A DNA stretch of 64,000 bases from Prauserella shujinwangii. GTDB taxonomy: Bacteria; Actinomycetota; Actinomycetes; Mycobacteriales; Pseudonocardiaceae. Of this stretch, positions 17,763 through 27,142 are shown in pieces (position 1 is the first letter of the stretch; the number at the start of each line of letters is the position of its first letter). The notes beneath the pieces were generated by a model. The model ran no database searches and was not told the origin of the DNA. It was given only the letters and a program-made list of their open reading frames with translations. The stretch is from the NCBI RefSeq assembly GCF_003001955.1, contig NZ_PVNH01000014.1:1-64000 (forward strand). The letters are read 5' to 3'. Made by a program: the position numbers and the translations under genes.

Positions 17763-18365
17763 GTGGCCGATGCACGGGTGCCCTCGTTGAGAGATCGGGG
17801 CCGGAACGGACGCCAGCCGTCCGCCCCTCAGGAGAAGGTGGAGGTGCGCCGCAGCGCGCGCCGGCGCCGCACAGTGACCGCGTACCGGGACGGCGACACG
17901 CTCGTCGTGCTGATTCCCGCGACCATGAGCAGGGCGGAGGAGGAGCACTGGGTCGCCGAGATGCAGCGCAAGCTGCAGCGCACCGAGAGCAGGCGGGCCT
18001 CGCCCGCACGGAAATCGGACGAGGCCCTGCTGGCGCGGTGCGTCGAACTCTCCCGGCGCTACCTCGACTCCACGACGATGCCCGCCAGCGTGCGCTGGGT
18101 ACCGCCGATGCGCACGCGGTGGGCCTCGTGCACCCCGGTCGACCGCACGATCCGCGTCAGCGAACGCCTGCGGGACGTGCCGTCGTGGGTGCTCGACTAC
18201 GTTCTCGTGCACGAACTCGCCCACCTGAGGGTCGCCGGGCACAACGCCAAGTTCTGGGCGCTGGTCCGGCGCTATCCCAAGACGGAACGCGCGATCGGCT
18301 ACCTCGAGGGCCTGTCGTCAGCCGCCGGGCTGGGCATCACGGGGATCGACGCCGACGACGAATGA
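17763..18365 (+). CDS. YgjP-like zinc metallopeptidase (200 aa)
   Basis: Residues 150-154 are H-E-L-A-H with a third ligand His160 and a following F-W, the HELxHxxxxxHxxxFW pattern of the YgjP/DUF45 metallopeptidase family. The N-terminal ~80 residues include a basic segment typical of the family. Substrate unknown. GTG at 17763 is preferred over the longer frame to 17694, which would overlap the divergent promoter region of the ThiF-like gene. Confidence 0.85.
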   Translation: MADARVPSLRDRGRNGRQPSAPQEKVEVRRSARRRRTVTAYRDGDTLVVLIPATMSRAEEEHWVAEMQRKLQRTESRRASPARKSDEALLARCVELSRRYLDSTTMPASVRWVPPMRTRWASCTPVDRTIRVSERLRDVPSWVLDYVLVHELAHLRVAGHNAKFWALVRRYPKTERAIGYLEGLSSAAGLGITGIDADDE

Positions 18366-18375
18366 GGCCACCCCG

Positions 18376-18406
18376 CGGTCCTGGCCGGTGGCGCCGGCCA
18401 GGACCG
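18376..18406. terminator. Bidirectional terminator hairpin
   Basis: CGGTCCTGGCCGG (18376-18388) pairs perfectly with CCGGCCAGGACCG (18394-18406) around a five-base loop, in the gap between two convergent genes. Confidence 0.75.
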
Positions 18407-18414
18407 TCGCGCGG

Positions 18415-19791
18415 TCACCGCTGGTCGTCGCCGCGGCCGTCACCCTCGGTGCCGGGGTCCTCGTCGCCGGACGAGGCCTCCTCGGCCCGCTGGGTGCGCT
18501 CCAGCTCGGCCATCGGGTCCATGCCCTCACCGGTCTCGCCCGAGCGGCCGAGCCGCTCGGCGAACTCCATCGGGTCATCGAGGTCGTCGGCGGTCGGCAT
18601 GAGGTCCGGATGCGACCAGAGCCGGTCCCGCTGCTCCGTGCCGTGCTGGTCGCCGACCAGCTTCCACAGCGCGGACGCGGCACGCATGCGCCTCGGCCGC
18701 AGCTCCAGCCCGACGAGTGTCGCGAACGTCTGCTCCGCGGGGCCGCCCGTAGCCCGCCTCCGCCGCAGTGTCTCCCGCAGCGCGTCGGCGCCGGGCAGCC
18801 GGTCGCCGACGGCTTCCGCGACCACGACATCGACCCAGCCCTCGACCAGGGCCAACAGGGTCTCCAGCCGGTTGAGCGCGGCCTGCTGCTCCGGCGTGGT
18901 CTGCGGTTCCAGCAGTCCGGACGACATGGCCTGCTCGATGCTCGCCGGGTTGCTCGGGTCGACCTGGCCAGCCAGCTGCTCGAGCGCCGAGGTGTCGACG
19001 GTGATGCCGTGCGCGAACTCCTCGACCGTCGCGAGCAGCCGCTGCCGCAGCCACGGGACGTGCGCGAACAGCCGCTGGTGCGCGGCCTCCCTGGCGGCGA
19101 GGAAGACGAGCACCTCGCTCGCGGGCCGTTCCAGGCCCTCGGTGAACTTCTCGATGTTCGCGGGGAGCAGGGCCGACGTGGCGGCCGGGCCCAGCGGCAG
19201 GCCGACGTCCGTGGACGTCAGCACCTCGGAGGCGAGCTCGGCCAGTGCGTTACCGAGCTGCGAGCCGAAAGCCATGCCACCCATCTGGCCGACCATCGAC
19301 AGCAGCGGCCCCGCCGCCTGCTTGGCCTCGTCGGGCAACGCCTGCATCCAGGCGCCGGACACCTGCTTCGCCACGGGGTCGCAGAGCCGCTGCCAGGTGG
19401 GCAGGGTCTTCTCCACCCAGTCCCGGGACGTCCAGGCGACCGTCGTGCTGGCGCCGGCGGGAAGGATGGTGGCCGCGTCGAGCCACAGCTCCGCCAGGTG
19501 AGCGGCGTCCCGCACCGCGGTGTCGGCGGGTTTGTCGTCGAGGGTGAAGCCCAGCTTCGACGAGCTGGAGAGCCGCTGCATGGCGATCTGCTTGGCCAGG
19601 TCGTAGTTGACCGGCCCGGAGGAGCTGCCTGCCTGGCTGAGCATCTGACCGAGCTGGCTGAGCATCTGTCCCAGCTGGTTGAACGCGTCGGCGCCCGAAC
19701 CAGGCTGCTGCTCGCCGCCGGAACCCGGCGACTCGTCGTCGCGACGCTTGTCGGGATCGGGGGGTCCGAAACCGAACGGTGGGTTGCTCAT
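18415..19791 (-). CDS. DUF2342 'zinc-dependent metalloprotease' family protein (458 aa)
   Basis: Actinobacterial family equivalent to Rv3195. The N-terminus is Gly/Pro/Gln-rich with a duplicated Q-L-G-Q-M-L-S motif near residues 40-50. The family is annotated as a metalloprotease, but the equivalent helix here reads A-A-R-E-A-A-H-Q-R-L-F, i.e. R-E-A-A-H, so the first histidine of HExxH is absent; activity is doubtful. ATG at 19791 (M-S-N-P-P-F) chosen; the frame is open 71 codons further into the divergent gene. Confidence 0.82.
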   Translation of the reverse strand: MSNPPFGFGPPDPDKRRDDESPGSGGEQQPGSGADAFNQLGQMLSQLGQMLSQAGSSSGPVNYDLAKQIAMQRLSSSSKLGFTLDDKPADTAVRDAAHLAELWLDAATILPAGASTTVAWTSRDWVEKTLPTWQRLCDPVAKQVSGAWMQALPDEAKQAAGPLLSMVGQMGGMAFGSQLGNALAELASEVLTSTDVGLPLGPAATSALLPANIEKFTEGLERPASEVLVFLAAREAAHQRLFAHVPWLRQRLLATVEEFAHGITVDTSALEQLAGQVDPSNPASIEQAMSSGLLEPQTTPEQQAALNRLETLLALVEGWVDVVVAEAVGDRLPGADALRETLRRRRATGGPAEQTFATLVGLELRPRRMRAASALWKLVGDQHGTEQRDRLWSHPDLMPTADDLDDPMEFAERLGRSGETGEGMDPMAELERTQRAEEASSGDEDPGTEGDGRGDDQR

Positions 19792-19873
19792 GTCACCACC
19801 GTACGCGGACGAGCCGGGCGATGGGCGTGGCCTGCGCCGTCGGCGTGCCAGGGCCACCGTACGCTGTGTTGCT

Positions 19874-21028
19874 GTGAGCGAGTCCCGCGACAGCGCGCCA
19901 GGCGGAGGAGTCGGGCAGGCGAGCGCCGAGCCCGAGCGCAAGCCCGTGTCCGCGGAGCCCTCGGCGGGCCCGGACGAACCGGGCGGGTCCGGCGACGCGC
20001 GCACCAGACTGAGCCGGAGGGGCTGGACGCTCGTGCTCAGCCTCGTGCTGGTGCTGGTGTTCGGCCTGCTCGGCGCGTTCGTCCGGGTGCCCTACGTCGC
20101 GCTCGGGCCGGGGCCGACCTACGACACCCTCGGCAAGGTCGACGGCACGCAGGTCGTGGCGATCGACGGCGAACGGACCTATCCCACCTCCGGCGAGCTG
20201 CGGATGACGACGGTGTCGCTGAACGACAACGTGACGCTGTTCGGCGCGCTCGGGCTGTGGGCGAGCGGCCGGTACGCGCTGGCGCCGCGAGAGGAGTATT
20301 TCGCGCCGGGCGAAACGGACGAGGAGGTCCGCAGGGAGAACGTCCAGCAGTTCCGGAACTCCCAGAGCAACGCCGAGGTCGCCGCGCTGCGGCGGCTGGG
20401 CTACCCGGTGCAGGTGGTCGTGCAGGAGGTCGTGTCGGACAGCCCGGCGGACAGTGTGCTCGCGCCCGGTGACCGGATCCTGCGGATCGACGGCGAGAAG
20501 ATCACCAATGAGGACGATGTCCGGGAAGCGCTCGCGAACACCCGCCCCGGCCAGCAGGTGACGCTGACGTTCCAGCATGAGGGCCAGACTCGTACCGAGC
20601 GGATCACGCTGGCCGAGCACCCGGACGGCGACCAGGGCTTCGTCGGCTTCCAGCCGGTCGACCGGGCCGACGTGCCATTCGAGGTGGGGATCTCGCTGGA
20701 GGACGTCGGCGGCCCGTCGGCGGGACTGATGTTCGCGCTGGCCATCGTCGACCGGCTGACGCCGGGTGCGCTGGCCGGTGGGGAGCACGTGGCGGGTACC
20801 GGGGAGATCGACGACGAGGGCTCCGTCGGCGCCATCGGCGGCATCTCGTTCAAGCTGGTCGCGGCCAGGGAGGCCGGGGCGACCGCCTTCCTGGTGCCCG
20901 AGCGCAACTGTGCCGAAGCGGTCTCGGCGGCCCCGGAAGGGCTCGAGCTGGTCAAGGTGTCCGACCTCGACGACGCGGTGACCGCCCTCGAGAACCTCAG
21001 CGCCGGGCGCCCGGTCTCGACCTGCTGA
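19874..21028 (+). CDS. Membrane-anchored PDZ-domain Lon-like serine protease (384 aa)
   Basis: Equivalent to Rv3194c. A charged cytoplasmic N-terminus is followed by one transmembrane helix (about residues 52-75), a PDZ domain (about 165-245), and a C-terminal Lon-type (S16) protease domain. The catalytic dyad is visible: Ser282 in G-G-P-S-A-G-L and Lys327 in S-F-K-L-V-A, 45 residues apart as in Lon. There is no AAA domain, so it probably degrades membrane or cell-surface substrates. GTG start at 19874. Confidence 0.92.
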   Translation: MSESRDSAPGGGVGQASAEPERKPVSAEPSAGPDEPGGSGDARTRLSRRGWTLVLSLVLVLVFGLLGAFVRVPYVALGPGPTYDTLGKVDGTQVVAIDGERTYPTSGELRMTTVSLNDNVTLFGALGLWASGRYALAPREEYFAPGETDEEVRRENVQQFRNSQSNAEVAALRRLGYPVQVVVQEVVSDSPADSVLAPGDRILRIDGEKITNEDDVREALANTRPGQQVTLTFQHEGQTRTERITLAEHPDGDQGFVGFQPVDRADVPFEVGISLEDVGGPSAGLMFALAIVDRLTPGALAGGEHVAGTGEIDDEGSVGAIGGISFKLVAAREAGATAFLVPERNCAEAVSAAPEGLELVKVSDLDDAVTALENLSAGRPVSTC

Positions 21029-21052
21029 GCCCGCTCGCCCGCTCCGCACGGA

Positions 21053-21106
21053 GCGAGCAAGGGAGCTTTACTACCGCCAGACGGGAGTAAAGCTCCCTTG
21101 CTCACC
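21053..21106. repeat. Palindromic repeat, family A copy 6
   Basis: GAGCAAGGGAGCTTTACTACC...GGGAGTAAAGCTCCCTTGCTC between the convergent PDZ-protease and PPA1309-family genes; it could terminate both. Confidence 0.9.
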
Positions 21107-21122
21107 CGCTGGGGCGGGGTGG

Positions 21123-21695
21123 TCAGGGTTGCAGGGTGGCGCGGAGGGCGTCGACCAGGTTGGGGGCGAGTTCCGGGTGCTCGACGATCTCGTCGACGTC
21201 GCCCTCGTCACCGCCCTCCGGTGCGCGGACCCCGCGCAGGCGCATGACGCACGCCGCCGTTCCGTCCCGCAGGACCGCCGCGACCAGCCGGGCCTCGGTG
21301 CGGCTCGGGTGGTCCGCCGCTGCCCGCCGGAGCCGGTCGACGTCCTCCTCCCCGGTCGTCTCGCCGACGTCCGGCAGCTCGGACTCGGCGTCCGGCGGCA
21401 GCACGATGATCTCCTGGGCGAGCGCGCAGCCCTCCACGGTCTCCGGCCAGGCGATCCGCCCGAGGGACTCGGCGAGGTCGCCCTCGGGCAGCGGTTCCTG
21501 CGCCACCGGAGTCAGCGGGCTCTCCGTGTCGACCTGATCCGCCAGCTCGGGCTGCTGGCGCAGCAGCTCCCGGGTGGGGACGAGCGCGAACAGCTGCGGC
21601 TGCTGATCCCATCCCGCGGTCGCGACGAACTCCTCGACTTCGCGGGCGAGTGCGGCCACACTCGAAGCCGCCGCCCGGTTCTCGCTGCCTGTCAT
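21123..21695 (-). CDS. PPA1309-family protein (190 aa)
   Basis: Soluble, acidic, conserved actinobacterial protein of unknown function, recognised by overall sequence (A-L-A-R-E-V-E-E-F-V start, F-A-L-V-P-T-x-E-L, and A-W-P-E-T-V-x-G-C-A). No catalytic motif seen. ATG at 21695 chosen over ATG at 21731. It diverges from UPF0182 with ~157 bases between, and sits beside it in related genomes as I recall. Confidence 0.8.
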   Translation of the reverse strand: MTGSENRAAASSVAALAREVEEFVATAGWDQQPQLFALVPTRELLRQQPELADQVDTESPLTPVAQEPLPEGDLAESLGRIAWPETVEGCALAQEIIVLPPDAESELPDVGETTGEEDVDRLRRAAADHPSRTEARLVAAVLRDGTAACVMRLRGVRAPEGGDEGDVDEIVEHPELAPNLVDALRATLQP

Positions 21696-21852
21696 GAGGC
21701 CATCGTGGCAGGATCTCGCCGGACCCGACATACGCGTCCGGTTTGGGGGCTTTCGGGAACTCGGACGGGCATCCGTAGAGTTAGGTGTTCAGGGACGCTC
21801 GCAGCGCTGGCGCCCCGGTAACTTTTCGATCACGACAACAGGAGTGTGCGCA

Positions 21853-24804
21853 GTGGCCACTCGGCCCCCCGTCAGCATGCCGAAGCTGTCCCGGCGCAGC
21901 CGCATCCTGCTCATCCTCGCGGCTGTGATCGTGCTGGCTCTGCTGCTGGGCGCCAGACTGCTGGACACCTATGTCGACTGGCTCTGGTTCGGCGAGGTCG
22001 GCGCCCGCAGCGTGTTCTCCACGATCCTGTTCACCCGGATCGCCCTCTTCGTCGGGGCGGGGGTGCTGGTCGGTGGGTTGCTCGCGGTGAGTCTGGCGAT
22101 CGCCTACCGCACGCGGCCGGTGTTCGTGCCCGTCACGGGCGCCGACGACCCGCTCGCGCGCTACCGCTCGACGGTGGTCGCGCGGATCCGGTTGTTCGGC
22201 ATCGGCATCCCGGTGGCCGCCGGCCTCATCGCGGGTGCGTCGGCGCAGGGCGACTGGCAGCGGGTGCAGCTGTTCTTCAACGGCACCGAATTCGGCAGGA
22301 CCGACCCGCAGTTCGGCAACGACATCGGGTTCTACGTCTTCGACCTGCCGTTCTACAGCTGGCTGCTCAGCTGGCTTTTCGTGGCGCTCGTGGTGGCGTT
22401 CATCGGCGGGCTGCTGGCGCACTACCTGTTCGGCGGCATCCGGCTCGCCGGGCGCGGCGGGCAGGTCTCCGGCCCCGCCCGGGTGCACCTCTCCGTCCTG
22501 ATCGGCACGTTCGTGCTGTTCAAGGCCGCCGAATACTTCCTCGACCGGTACTACCTGCTGCTGTCCGGTCGCAACGAGCCGCTGTTCACCGGCGCCACCT
22601 ACACCGACCTCAACGCGGTGCTGCCCGCGAAATTGATCCTGCTGTGCATCTCGGTGTTCTGCGCGGTGGCGTTCTTCGTGGGGGCCTTCCTGCGGAACCT
22701 GCAGCTCCCGGCCATCGCGCTGGTGCTGCTGATCCTCTCGGGCATCATCATCGGCGTCGCCTGGCCCGCGGTGCTGGAGCAGTTCTCGGTGCGCCCGAAC
22801 GCCAACGAGAAGGAAGCCGAGTCCATCCAGCGCAACATGAACGCGACCCGGTACGCGTTCGGGCTGGACGGTGTCCAGTACACCGACTACACGGGCAGGT
22901 CGACGGCATCGCCGGAGGAGGTCCGCACCGACCAGGGCACCATCCCGAACATCCGGCTGCTCGACCCGAACGTGCTGAGCCCGACCTTCACCCAGCGCGT
23001 CGGCCGGGAGAACTTCTACGGGTTCCCGGAGAAGCTGGACGTCGACCGCTACACGGTGGACGGCGAGAAGCAGGCCTACATCGTCGCGGCCAAGGAGATC
23101 AACACCAACGGCCTGCGCGAGAACCAGCGGACGTGGATCAACCGGCACCTCGTCTACACGCACGGCAACGGGTTCGTCGCGGCTCCCGCCAACACCATTG
23201 ACCGCGCCATCGAGGAGGCGGACAGCGACGGTGGCTACCCGCTGGCCCGTACCAGCGACACCCAGAACCCTGAGGGCGCGCATGGGATCGCCGTCAAGGA
23301 GCCGCGGATCTACTTCGGCGAGCTGGCGACCGACTACGCGATCGTCGGCGGCCAGGAGGGCACGGCGCCCGGCGAATACGACACGGCGACCGACCGCAGC
23401 TACCTGTATCAGGGCGACGGCGGCGTCCCGATCGACAACTGGCTGAACCGGCTGGTCTTCGCGGCCCAGTACGGCGAGCGGAACATCCTGTTCTCCGACG
23501 CCATCAGCGAGGGCTCGAAGATCATGTACGACCGGGACCCCCGCGAGCGCGTCCAGAAGGTGGCGCCATGGTTGACGGTCGACGGCGACCCGTACCCGGC
23601 GGTGATCGACGGCGAGATCAAGTGGATCGTCGACGGGTACACGACCCTGAACAACTACCCGTACGCGCAGAAGACGAACCTCGGCGACGCGACCTCGGAC
23701 TCGCTGAGCGGCGTCGCGCGGCAGCAGGACAACGAGATCAACTACATCCGGAACTCGGTGAAGGCCACGGTGGACGCGTTCGACGGGACCGTGACCCTGT
23801 ACACGATGGACGACCAGGACCCGGTGCTCAAGGCGTGGAAGAACGTCTTCCCCGGCATGGTCAAGCCGAGCTCGGAGATCTCCGACGAGCTGCGGCAGCA
23901 CTTCCGCTACCCGGAGGACATGTTCAAGGTCCAGCGGGAGCTGCTGACCAAGTACCACGTGGAGAACCCGCAGGAGTTCTACTCCACGCAGACGTTCTGG
24001 AACGTCCCGCAGGACCCGACGCAGGAGGGCGGGCTCGACCCGAACTCCGACGGTGCCAAGCAGCCGCCGTACTACGTGTACGCGCAGTCGCCGGGTCAGG
24101 AACAGCCGAACTTCCAGCTCACCAGCGCGCTCACGCCGCTGGCGCGGCAGTACCTCGCCGCGTGGGTGACGGTGTCGTCGGACCCCGGCAACTACGGTGA
24201 CATGCACGTGCTGCGGTTGCCCACGGACGGCAGTATCCAGCTGGACGGCCCCGTGCAGGTGCAGAACCGGTTCCAGAGCAGCCCGCGGTTCACCCAGGAC
24301 CGCACTCTGCTCGGCAACGACAGCGTCAACATCATCTACGGCAACCTGCTGACGCTGCCGGTCGCGGGCGGCTTCCTGTACGTGGAGCCGATCTACATCC
24401 AGCAGCGCAACGCGCAGAGCTATCCGCAGCTGGCCCGGGTGCTGGTGTCCTTCGGCGACAAGATCGGGTTCGACTCGACGCTGAACGGCGCGCTCGACCA
24501 GGTGTTCGGTGAGGGCACCGGTGAGGCGGCGACGGGACCTGCTCAGGGCAGCCCGGACAACGGCAACGACACCGACACCTCGTCGCCGACGTCGCCTCCG
24601 CCGGACACCGGCAACCAGCAGGCGCCGGACAACGGTGGCGGCGGCAACGCCGAGCTCGACCAGGCGATCGCCGACATCCAGGCGGCGTTGCAGAAGCTCA
24701 GGTCGGCCCAGCAGTCGGGTGACTTCGACCAGCAGGGCGAAGCGCTCTCCGAGCTCGACGCCGCCGCGCGCCGCTACGAAGAGCTGCAGAACTCCGGCGG
24801 GTGA
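21853..24804 (+). CDS. UPF0182 family large membrane protein (983 aa)
   Basis: Rv3193c-type protein of unknown function. The N-terminal ~310 residues contain about seven transmembrane helices, starting with S-R-R-S-R-I-L-L-I-L. A large extracytoplasmic domain (to ~890) is followed by a low-complexity Thr/Ser/Pro/Asp/Asn linker and a ~50-residue C-terminal coiled helix (L-D-Q-A-I-A-D-I-Q). GTG at 21853 has GGAG upstream and gives the conserved start; the frame is open 53 codons further without homology. Confidence 0.92.
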   Translation: MATRPPVSMPKLSRRSRILLILAAVIVLALLLGARLLDTYVDWLWFGEVGARSVFSTILFTRIALFVGAGVLVGGLLAVSLAIAYRTRPVFVPVTGADDPLARYRSTVVARIRLFGIGIPVAAGLIAGASAQGDWQRVQLFFNGTEFGRTDPQFGNDIGFYVFDLPFYSWLLSWLFVALVVAFIGGLLAHYLFGGIRLAGRGGQVSGPARVHLSVLIGTFVLFKAAEYFLDRYYLLLSGRNEPLFTGATYTDLNAVLPAKLILLCISVFCAVAFFVGAFLRNLQLPAIALVLLILSGIIIGVAWPAVLEQFSVRPNANEKEAESIQRNMNATRYAFGLDGVQYTDYTGRSTASPEEVRTDQGTIPNIRLLDPNVLSPTFTQRVGRENFYGFPEKLDVDRYTVDGEKQAYIVAAKEINTNGLRENQRTWINRHLVYTHGNGFVAAPANTIDRAIEEADSDGGYPLARTSDTQNPEGAHGIAVKEPRIYFGELATDYAIVGGQEGTAPGEYDTATDRSYLYQGDGGVPIDNWLNRLVFAAQYGERNILFSDAISEGSKIMYDRDPRERVQKVAPWLTVDGDPYPAVIDGEIKWIVDGYTTLNNYPYAQKTNLGDATSDSLSGVARQQDNEINYIRNSVKATVDAFDGTVTLYTMDDQDPVLKAWKNVFPGMVKPSSEISDELRQHFRYPEDMFKVQRELLTKYHVENPQEFYSTQTFWNVPQDPTQEGGLDPNSDGAKQPPYYVYAQSPGQEQPNFQLTSALTPLARQYLAAWVTVSSDPGNYGDMHVLRLPTDGSIQLDGPVQVQNRFQSSPRFTQDRTLLGNDSVNIIYGNLLTLPVAGGFLYVEPIYIQQRNAQSYPQLARVLVSFGDKIGFDSTLNGALDQVFGEGTGEAATGPAQGSPDNGNDTDTSSPTSPPPDTGNQQAPDNGGGGNAELDQAIADIQAALQKLRSAQQSGDFDQQGEALSELDAAARRYEELQNSGG

Positions 24805-24822
24805 GATACGTAACGTAACCGG

Positions 24823-24865
24823 CACCCACTTTGCGTCTCCGGGAAACCGGGGCGTAAAGTGGGTG
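24823..24865 (+). terminator. Large imperfect hairpin between UPF0182 gene and first tRNA
   Basis: CACCCACTTT (24823-24832) pairs with AAAGTGGGTG (24856-24865), with further pairing of CTCCGG/CCGGGG around a GAAA loop. It could terminate the UPF0182 transcript; it also covers the region where the tRNA promoter is expected (TAAAGT as -10). Either role is possible. Confidence 0.5.
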
Positions 24866-24872
24866 TCACCGA

Positions 24873-24946
24873 CGCGGGGTGGAGCAGTTCGGTAGCTCGC
24901 TGGGCTCATAACCCAGAGGTCGCAGGTTCGAATCCTGTCCCCGCTA
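24873..24946 (+). tRNA. Initiator tRNA-fMet (CAT), copy 1
   Basis: Cloverleaf with anticodon CAT. Initiator hallmarks are present: unpaired C1 opposite T72 at the acceptor end (CGCGGGG ... CCCCGCTA) and three G-C pairs in the anticodon stem (GGGCTCATAACCC). 3' CCA is not encoded. Confidence 0.96.
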
Positions 24947-25098
24947 CAGATGCCGGGTGTCGAGTGTCTGCGGATCGCGCAGGCCTCGGCATCCTCCGCA
25001 TTGGCCGGGGTCCGATTCCCCGGTCGGGGCCGCGGTCCCGGACCCCCGGCCGATAGCCGGATCGGGGGATGAGGTAGACTTCAGCAAGTACACATCGA

Positions 25099-25172
25099 CG
25101 CGGGGTGGAGCAGTTCGGTAGCTCGCTGGGCTCATAACCCAGAGGTCGCAGGTTCGAATCCTGTCCCCGCTA
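25099..25172 (+). tRNA. Initiator tRNA-fMet (CAT), copy 2
   Basis: Base-for-base identical to copy 1, 226 bases downstream, with its own upstream sequence (TAGACT at 25075-25080 as a possible -10) and followed by a strong terminator. Confidence 0.96.
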
Positions 25173-25180
25173 CTTTCGTC

Positions 25181-25216
25181 GCAAAGGCCCGGACCCACGT
25201 GGTCCGGGCCTTTGCC
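25181..25216 (+). terminator. Terminator of the second initiator tRNA gene
   Basis: GCAAAGGCCCGGACC (25181-25195) and GGTCCGGGCCTTTGC (25201-25215) form a perfect 15-bp stem eight bases after the tRNA. Confidence 0.88.
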
Positions 25217-25316
25217 GTGTTCAGCGGGGGTGCTCGGCTGCTGAACCGAGGGTTCCACAATGGACGGGGCCTAGACCACTGTGGACAGATTCGCCGAGAC
25301 GTGGCACCGTATATGC

Positions 25317-25817
25317 GTGTCCGATTTGAACGCTACTGCCGCAGCACTGCTTGGTTTGCTTCACGACGGTCCGGCGACCGGGGGCCAGCTCGTCGCGGGG
25401 GCTGAGGAACACTTCGGTACGTTCTTCAGCGTCACGAGGAGCCAGGTCTACCGGGAGCTGCCCGCTCTGGCCGACGCCGGCCTCGTCCGGCTGGGCAAGC
25501 AGGGACCGCGTTCCAGCCAGCAGTACATCATCACCGCAGCCGGGAAGAAGGCCTTCAAGGCGTGGCTCACCAGCGAGCCCGGCCCCGACCACCTGCGCAG
25601 CCCGCTGATCCTGCGGGTGGTCAACGCCGGGGTGCTCACGCCCAAGCAGCGCGCCACGCTCTTCGAGAACGCCAGGGCCACCTACGCCCAGCAGCTCGAC
25701 GACGCGAAGGCGGCGGCGAAAGCCGCGCCGGATCCGGTGGCCAAGGCCGTCGCCGAGTTCGGTCAGGCCCACGCCAGGGCGGCGCTGAAGCTCGTCGACG
25801 CCGTTTCCCCGGACTGA
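25317..25817 (+). CDS. PadR-family transcriptional regulator (166 aa)
   Basis: N-terminal winged helix with the PadR pattern: L-L-x-L-L-x-x-G-P-A-T-G-x-Q-L, then S-R-S-Q-V-Y-R-E-L-P-A-L-like recognition helix (here T-R-S-Q-V-Y-R-E-L) and the wing. A C-terminal helical dimerisation region (PadR C-like) follows. PadR regulators usually repress an efflux or detoxification gene; none is adjacent. GTG at 25317 chosen over the longer frame to 25281. Confidence 0.85.
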   Translation: MSDLNATAAALLGLLHDGPATGGQLVAGAEEHFGTFFSVTRSQVYRELPALADAGLVRLGKQGPRSSQQYIITAAGKKAFKAWLTSEPGPDHLRSPLILRVVNAGVLTPKQRATLFENARATYAQQLDDAKAAAKAAPDPVAKAVAEFGQAHARAALKLVDAVSPD

Positions 25818-25877
25818 GCACGGCGGTAGGTGCGGCCGCCGTCAGCGGCCGCACTATTTGCCGTAACCTTGTGGGTT

Positions 25878-26981
25878 GTGAGTGCTGAGTTCGAAACAGA
25901 CCTGAAGGACCTCGGCGGCAAGCTGTCGCAGGTCGAGGCCGTCATGGATCTGGAAGCCCTCCGGAATGAGGTCGGTGCGCTCGAGGAACAGGCGGCCGAC
26001 CCCCACCTCTGGGACGACCCCGGAGAGGCGCAGAAGATCACGAGCCGGCTCTCGCACAAGCAGGCCCAGCTGCGCCGGGTCACCGAGCTGCGCCAGCGGC
26101 TCGACGACCTCGCCGTGCTCCACGAGCTCGCCGTCGCCGAGGGCGATGCGGCCAGCCGGGACGAGGCCGAGAAGGAACTCAAGGACCTCGCGAAGGAGAT
26201 CGACGCGCTCGAGGTCCGCACCCTGCTGTCCGGGGAGTACGACGAGCGGAACGCCGTGGTGACCATCCGCGCGGAAGCCGGTGGCGTCGACGCCGCGGAC
26301 TGGGCCGAGATGCTGCTGCGGATGTACCTCCGCTGGGCCGAGCGGCACGGCTACCCGACCGAGGTGTACGACATCTCCTACGCCGAAGAAGCGGGCATCA
26401 AGTCCGCGACGTTCAAGGTCAGCGCCCCGTACGTGTACGGCACGCTCTCGGTGGAGCAGGGCACCCACCGCCTGGTGCGGATCTCCCCGTTCGACAACCA
26501 GAGCCGAAGGCAGACCTCGTTCGCGCACGTCGAGGTGCTGCCGGAGGTCGAGGAAGTCGACCACGTCGACGTCCCGGAGAAGGACATCCGCATCGACGTG
26601 TACCGCTCCTCCGGCCCCGGCGGGCAGAGCGTCAACACCACGGACTCGGCCGTGCGGATCACCCACCTGCCGACCGGCATCGTCGTGTCCTGCCAGAACG
26701 AGAAGTCGCAGCTGCAGAACCGGGCGGCGGCGATGAAGGTGCTCCAGGCGAAGCTGCTGCAGCGCAAGAAGGAGGAGGAGCGCGCCGAGATGGAGGCGCT
26801 CCGCGACGGCGGCTCCAGCTGGGGCAACCAGATGCGGTCCTACGTGCTGCACCCGTACCAGATGGTCAAGGACATCCGCACCGAGCACGAGGTCGGCAAC
26901 CCGACCGCGGTGCTGGACGGCGACATCGACGGCTTCCTCGAGGCGGGCATCCGCTGGCGCAAGCAGACGGCCAACGTCTGA
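25878..26981 (+). CDS. prfB: Peptide chain release factor 2 (367 aa)
   Basis: Terminates translation at UGA and UAA. The stop-codon reading tripeptide S-P-F is at residues 203-205 and the peptidyl-tRNA hydrolysis motif G-G-Q at 248-250. The frame is continuous: the programmed +1 frameshift and internal UGA found in many bacterial prfB genes are absent, as usual for actinobacteria. GTG at 25878 gives the family N-terminus. Confidence 0.97.
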   Translation: MSAEFETDLKDLGGKLSQVEAVMDLEALRNEVGALEEQAADPHLWDDPGEAQKITSRLSHKQAQLRRVTELRQRLDDLAVLHELAVAEGDAASRDEAEKELKDLAKEIDALEVRTLLSGEYDERNAVVTIRAEAGGVDAADWAEMLLRMYLRWAERHGYPTEVYDISYAEEAGIKSATFKVSAPYVYGTLSVEQGTHRLVRISPFDNQSRRQTSFAHVEVLPEVEEVDHVDVPEKDIRIDVYRSSGPGGQSVNTTDSAVRITHLPTGIVVSCQNEKSQLQNRAAAMKVLQAKLLQRKKEEERAEMEALRDGGSSWGNQMRSYVLHPYQMVKDIRTEHEVGNPTAVLDGDIDGFLEAGIRWRKQTANV

Positions 26982-27018
26982 CCGCGCCGCGACACGCCCG
27001 TTCACCCCGCCGCCCCGT

Positions 27019-27075
27019 GGGCGAGCAAGGGAGCATTACTACCGCCAGACGGGAGTAAAGCTCCCTTGCTCACCC
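27019..27075. repeat. Palindromic repeat, family A copy 7
   Basis: Downstream of prfB. Same arms as the other copies except GAGCATTACT for GAGCTTTACT, which puts one A-A mismatch in the stem. Confidence 0.88.
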
Positions 27076-27142
27076 GCGGGGTGGGTGGGGGTTTGCGGAG
27101 GCAACCTCGTCTTAACGGGTGACATGAGTAGGATGGCGCACC

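Noticed and set aside
21781-24909. A 1042-codon frame antisense to UPF0182
   Set aside because: High-GC shadow; composition is Val/Arg/Asp/Gln-rich without domains, while the plus strand has a clear membrane protein with a ribosome site.
25878-26000. Programmed frameshift in prfB
   Set aside because: The frame is continuous through residues 1-60 with no internal TGA and no shift site.
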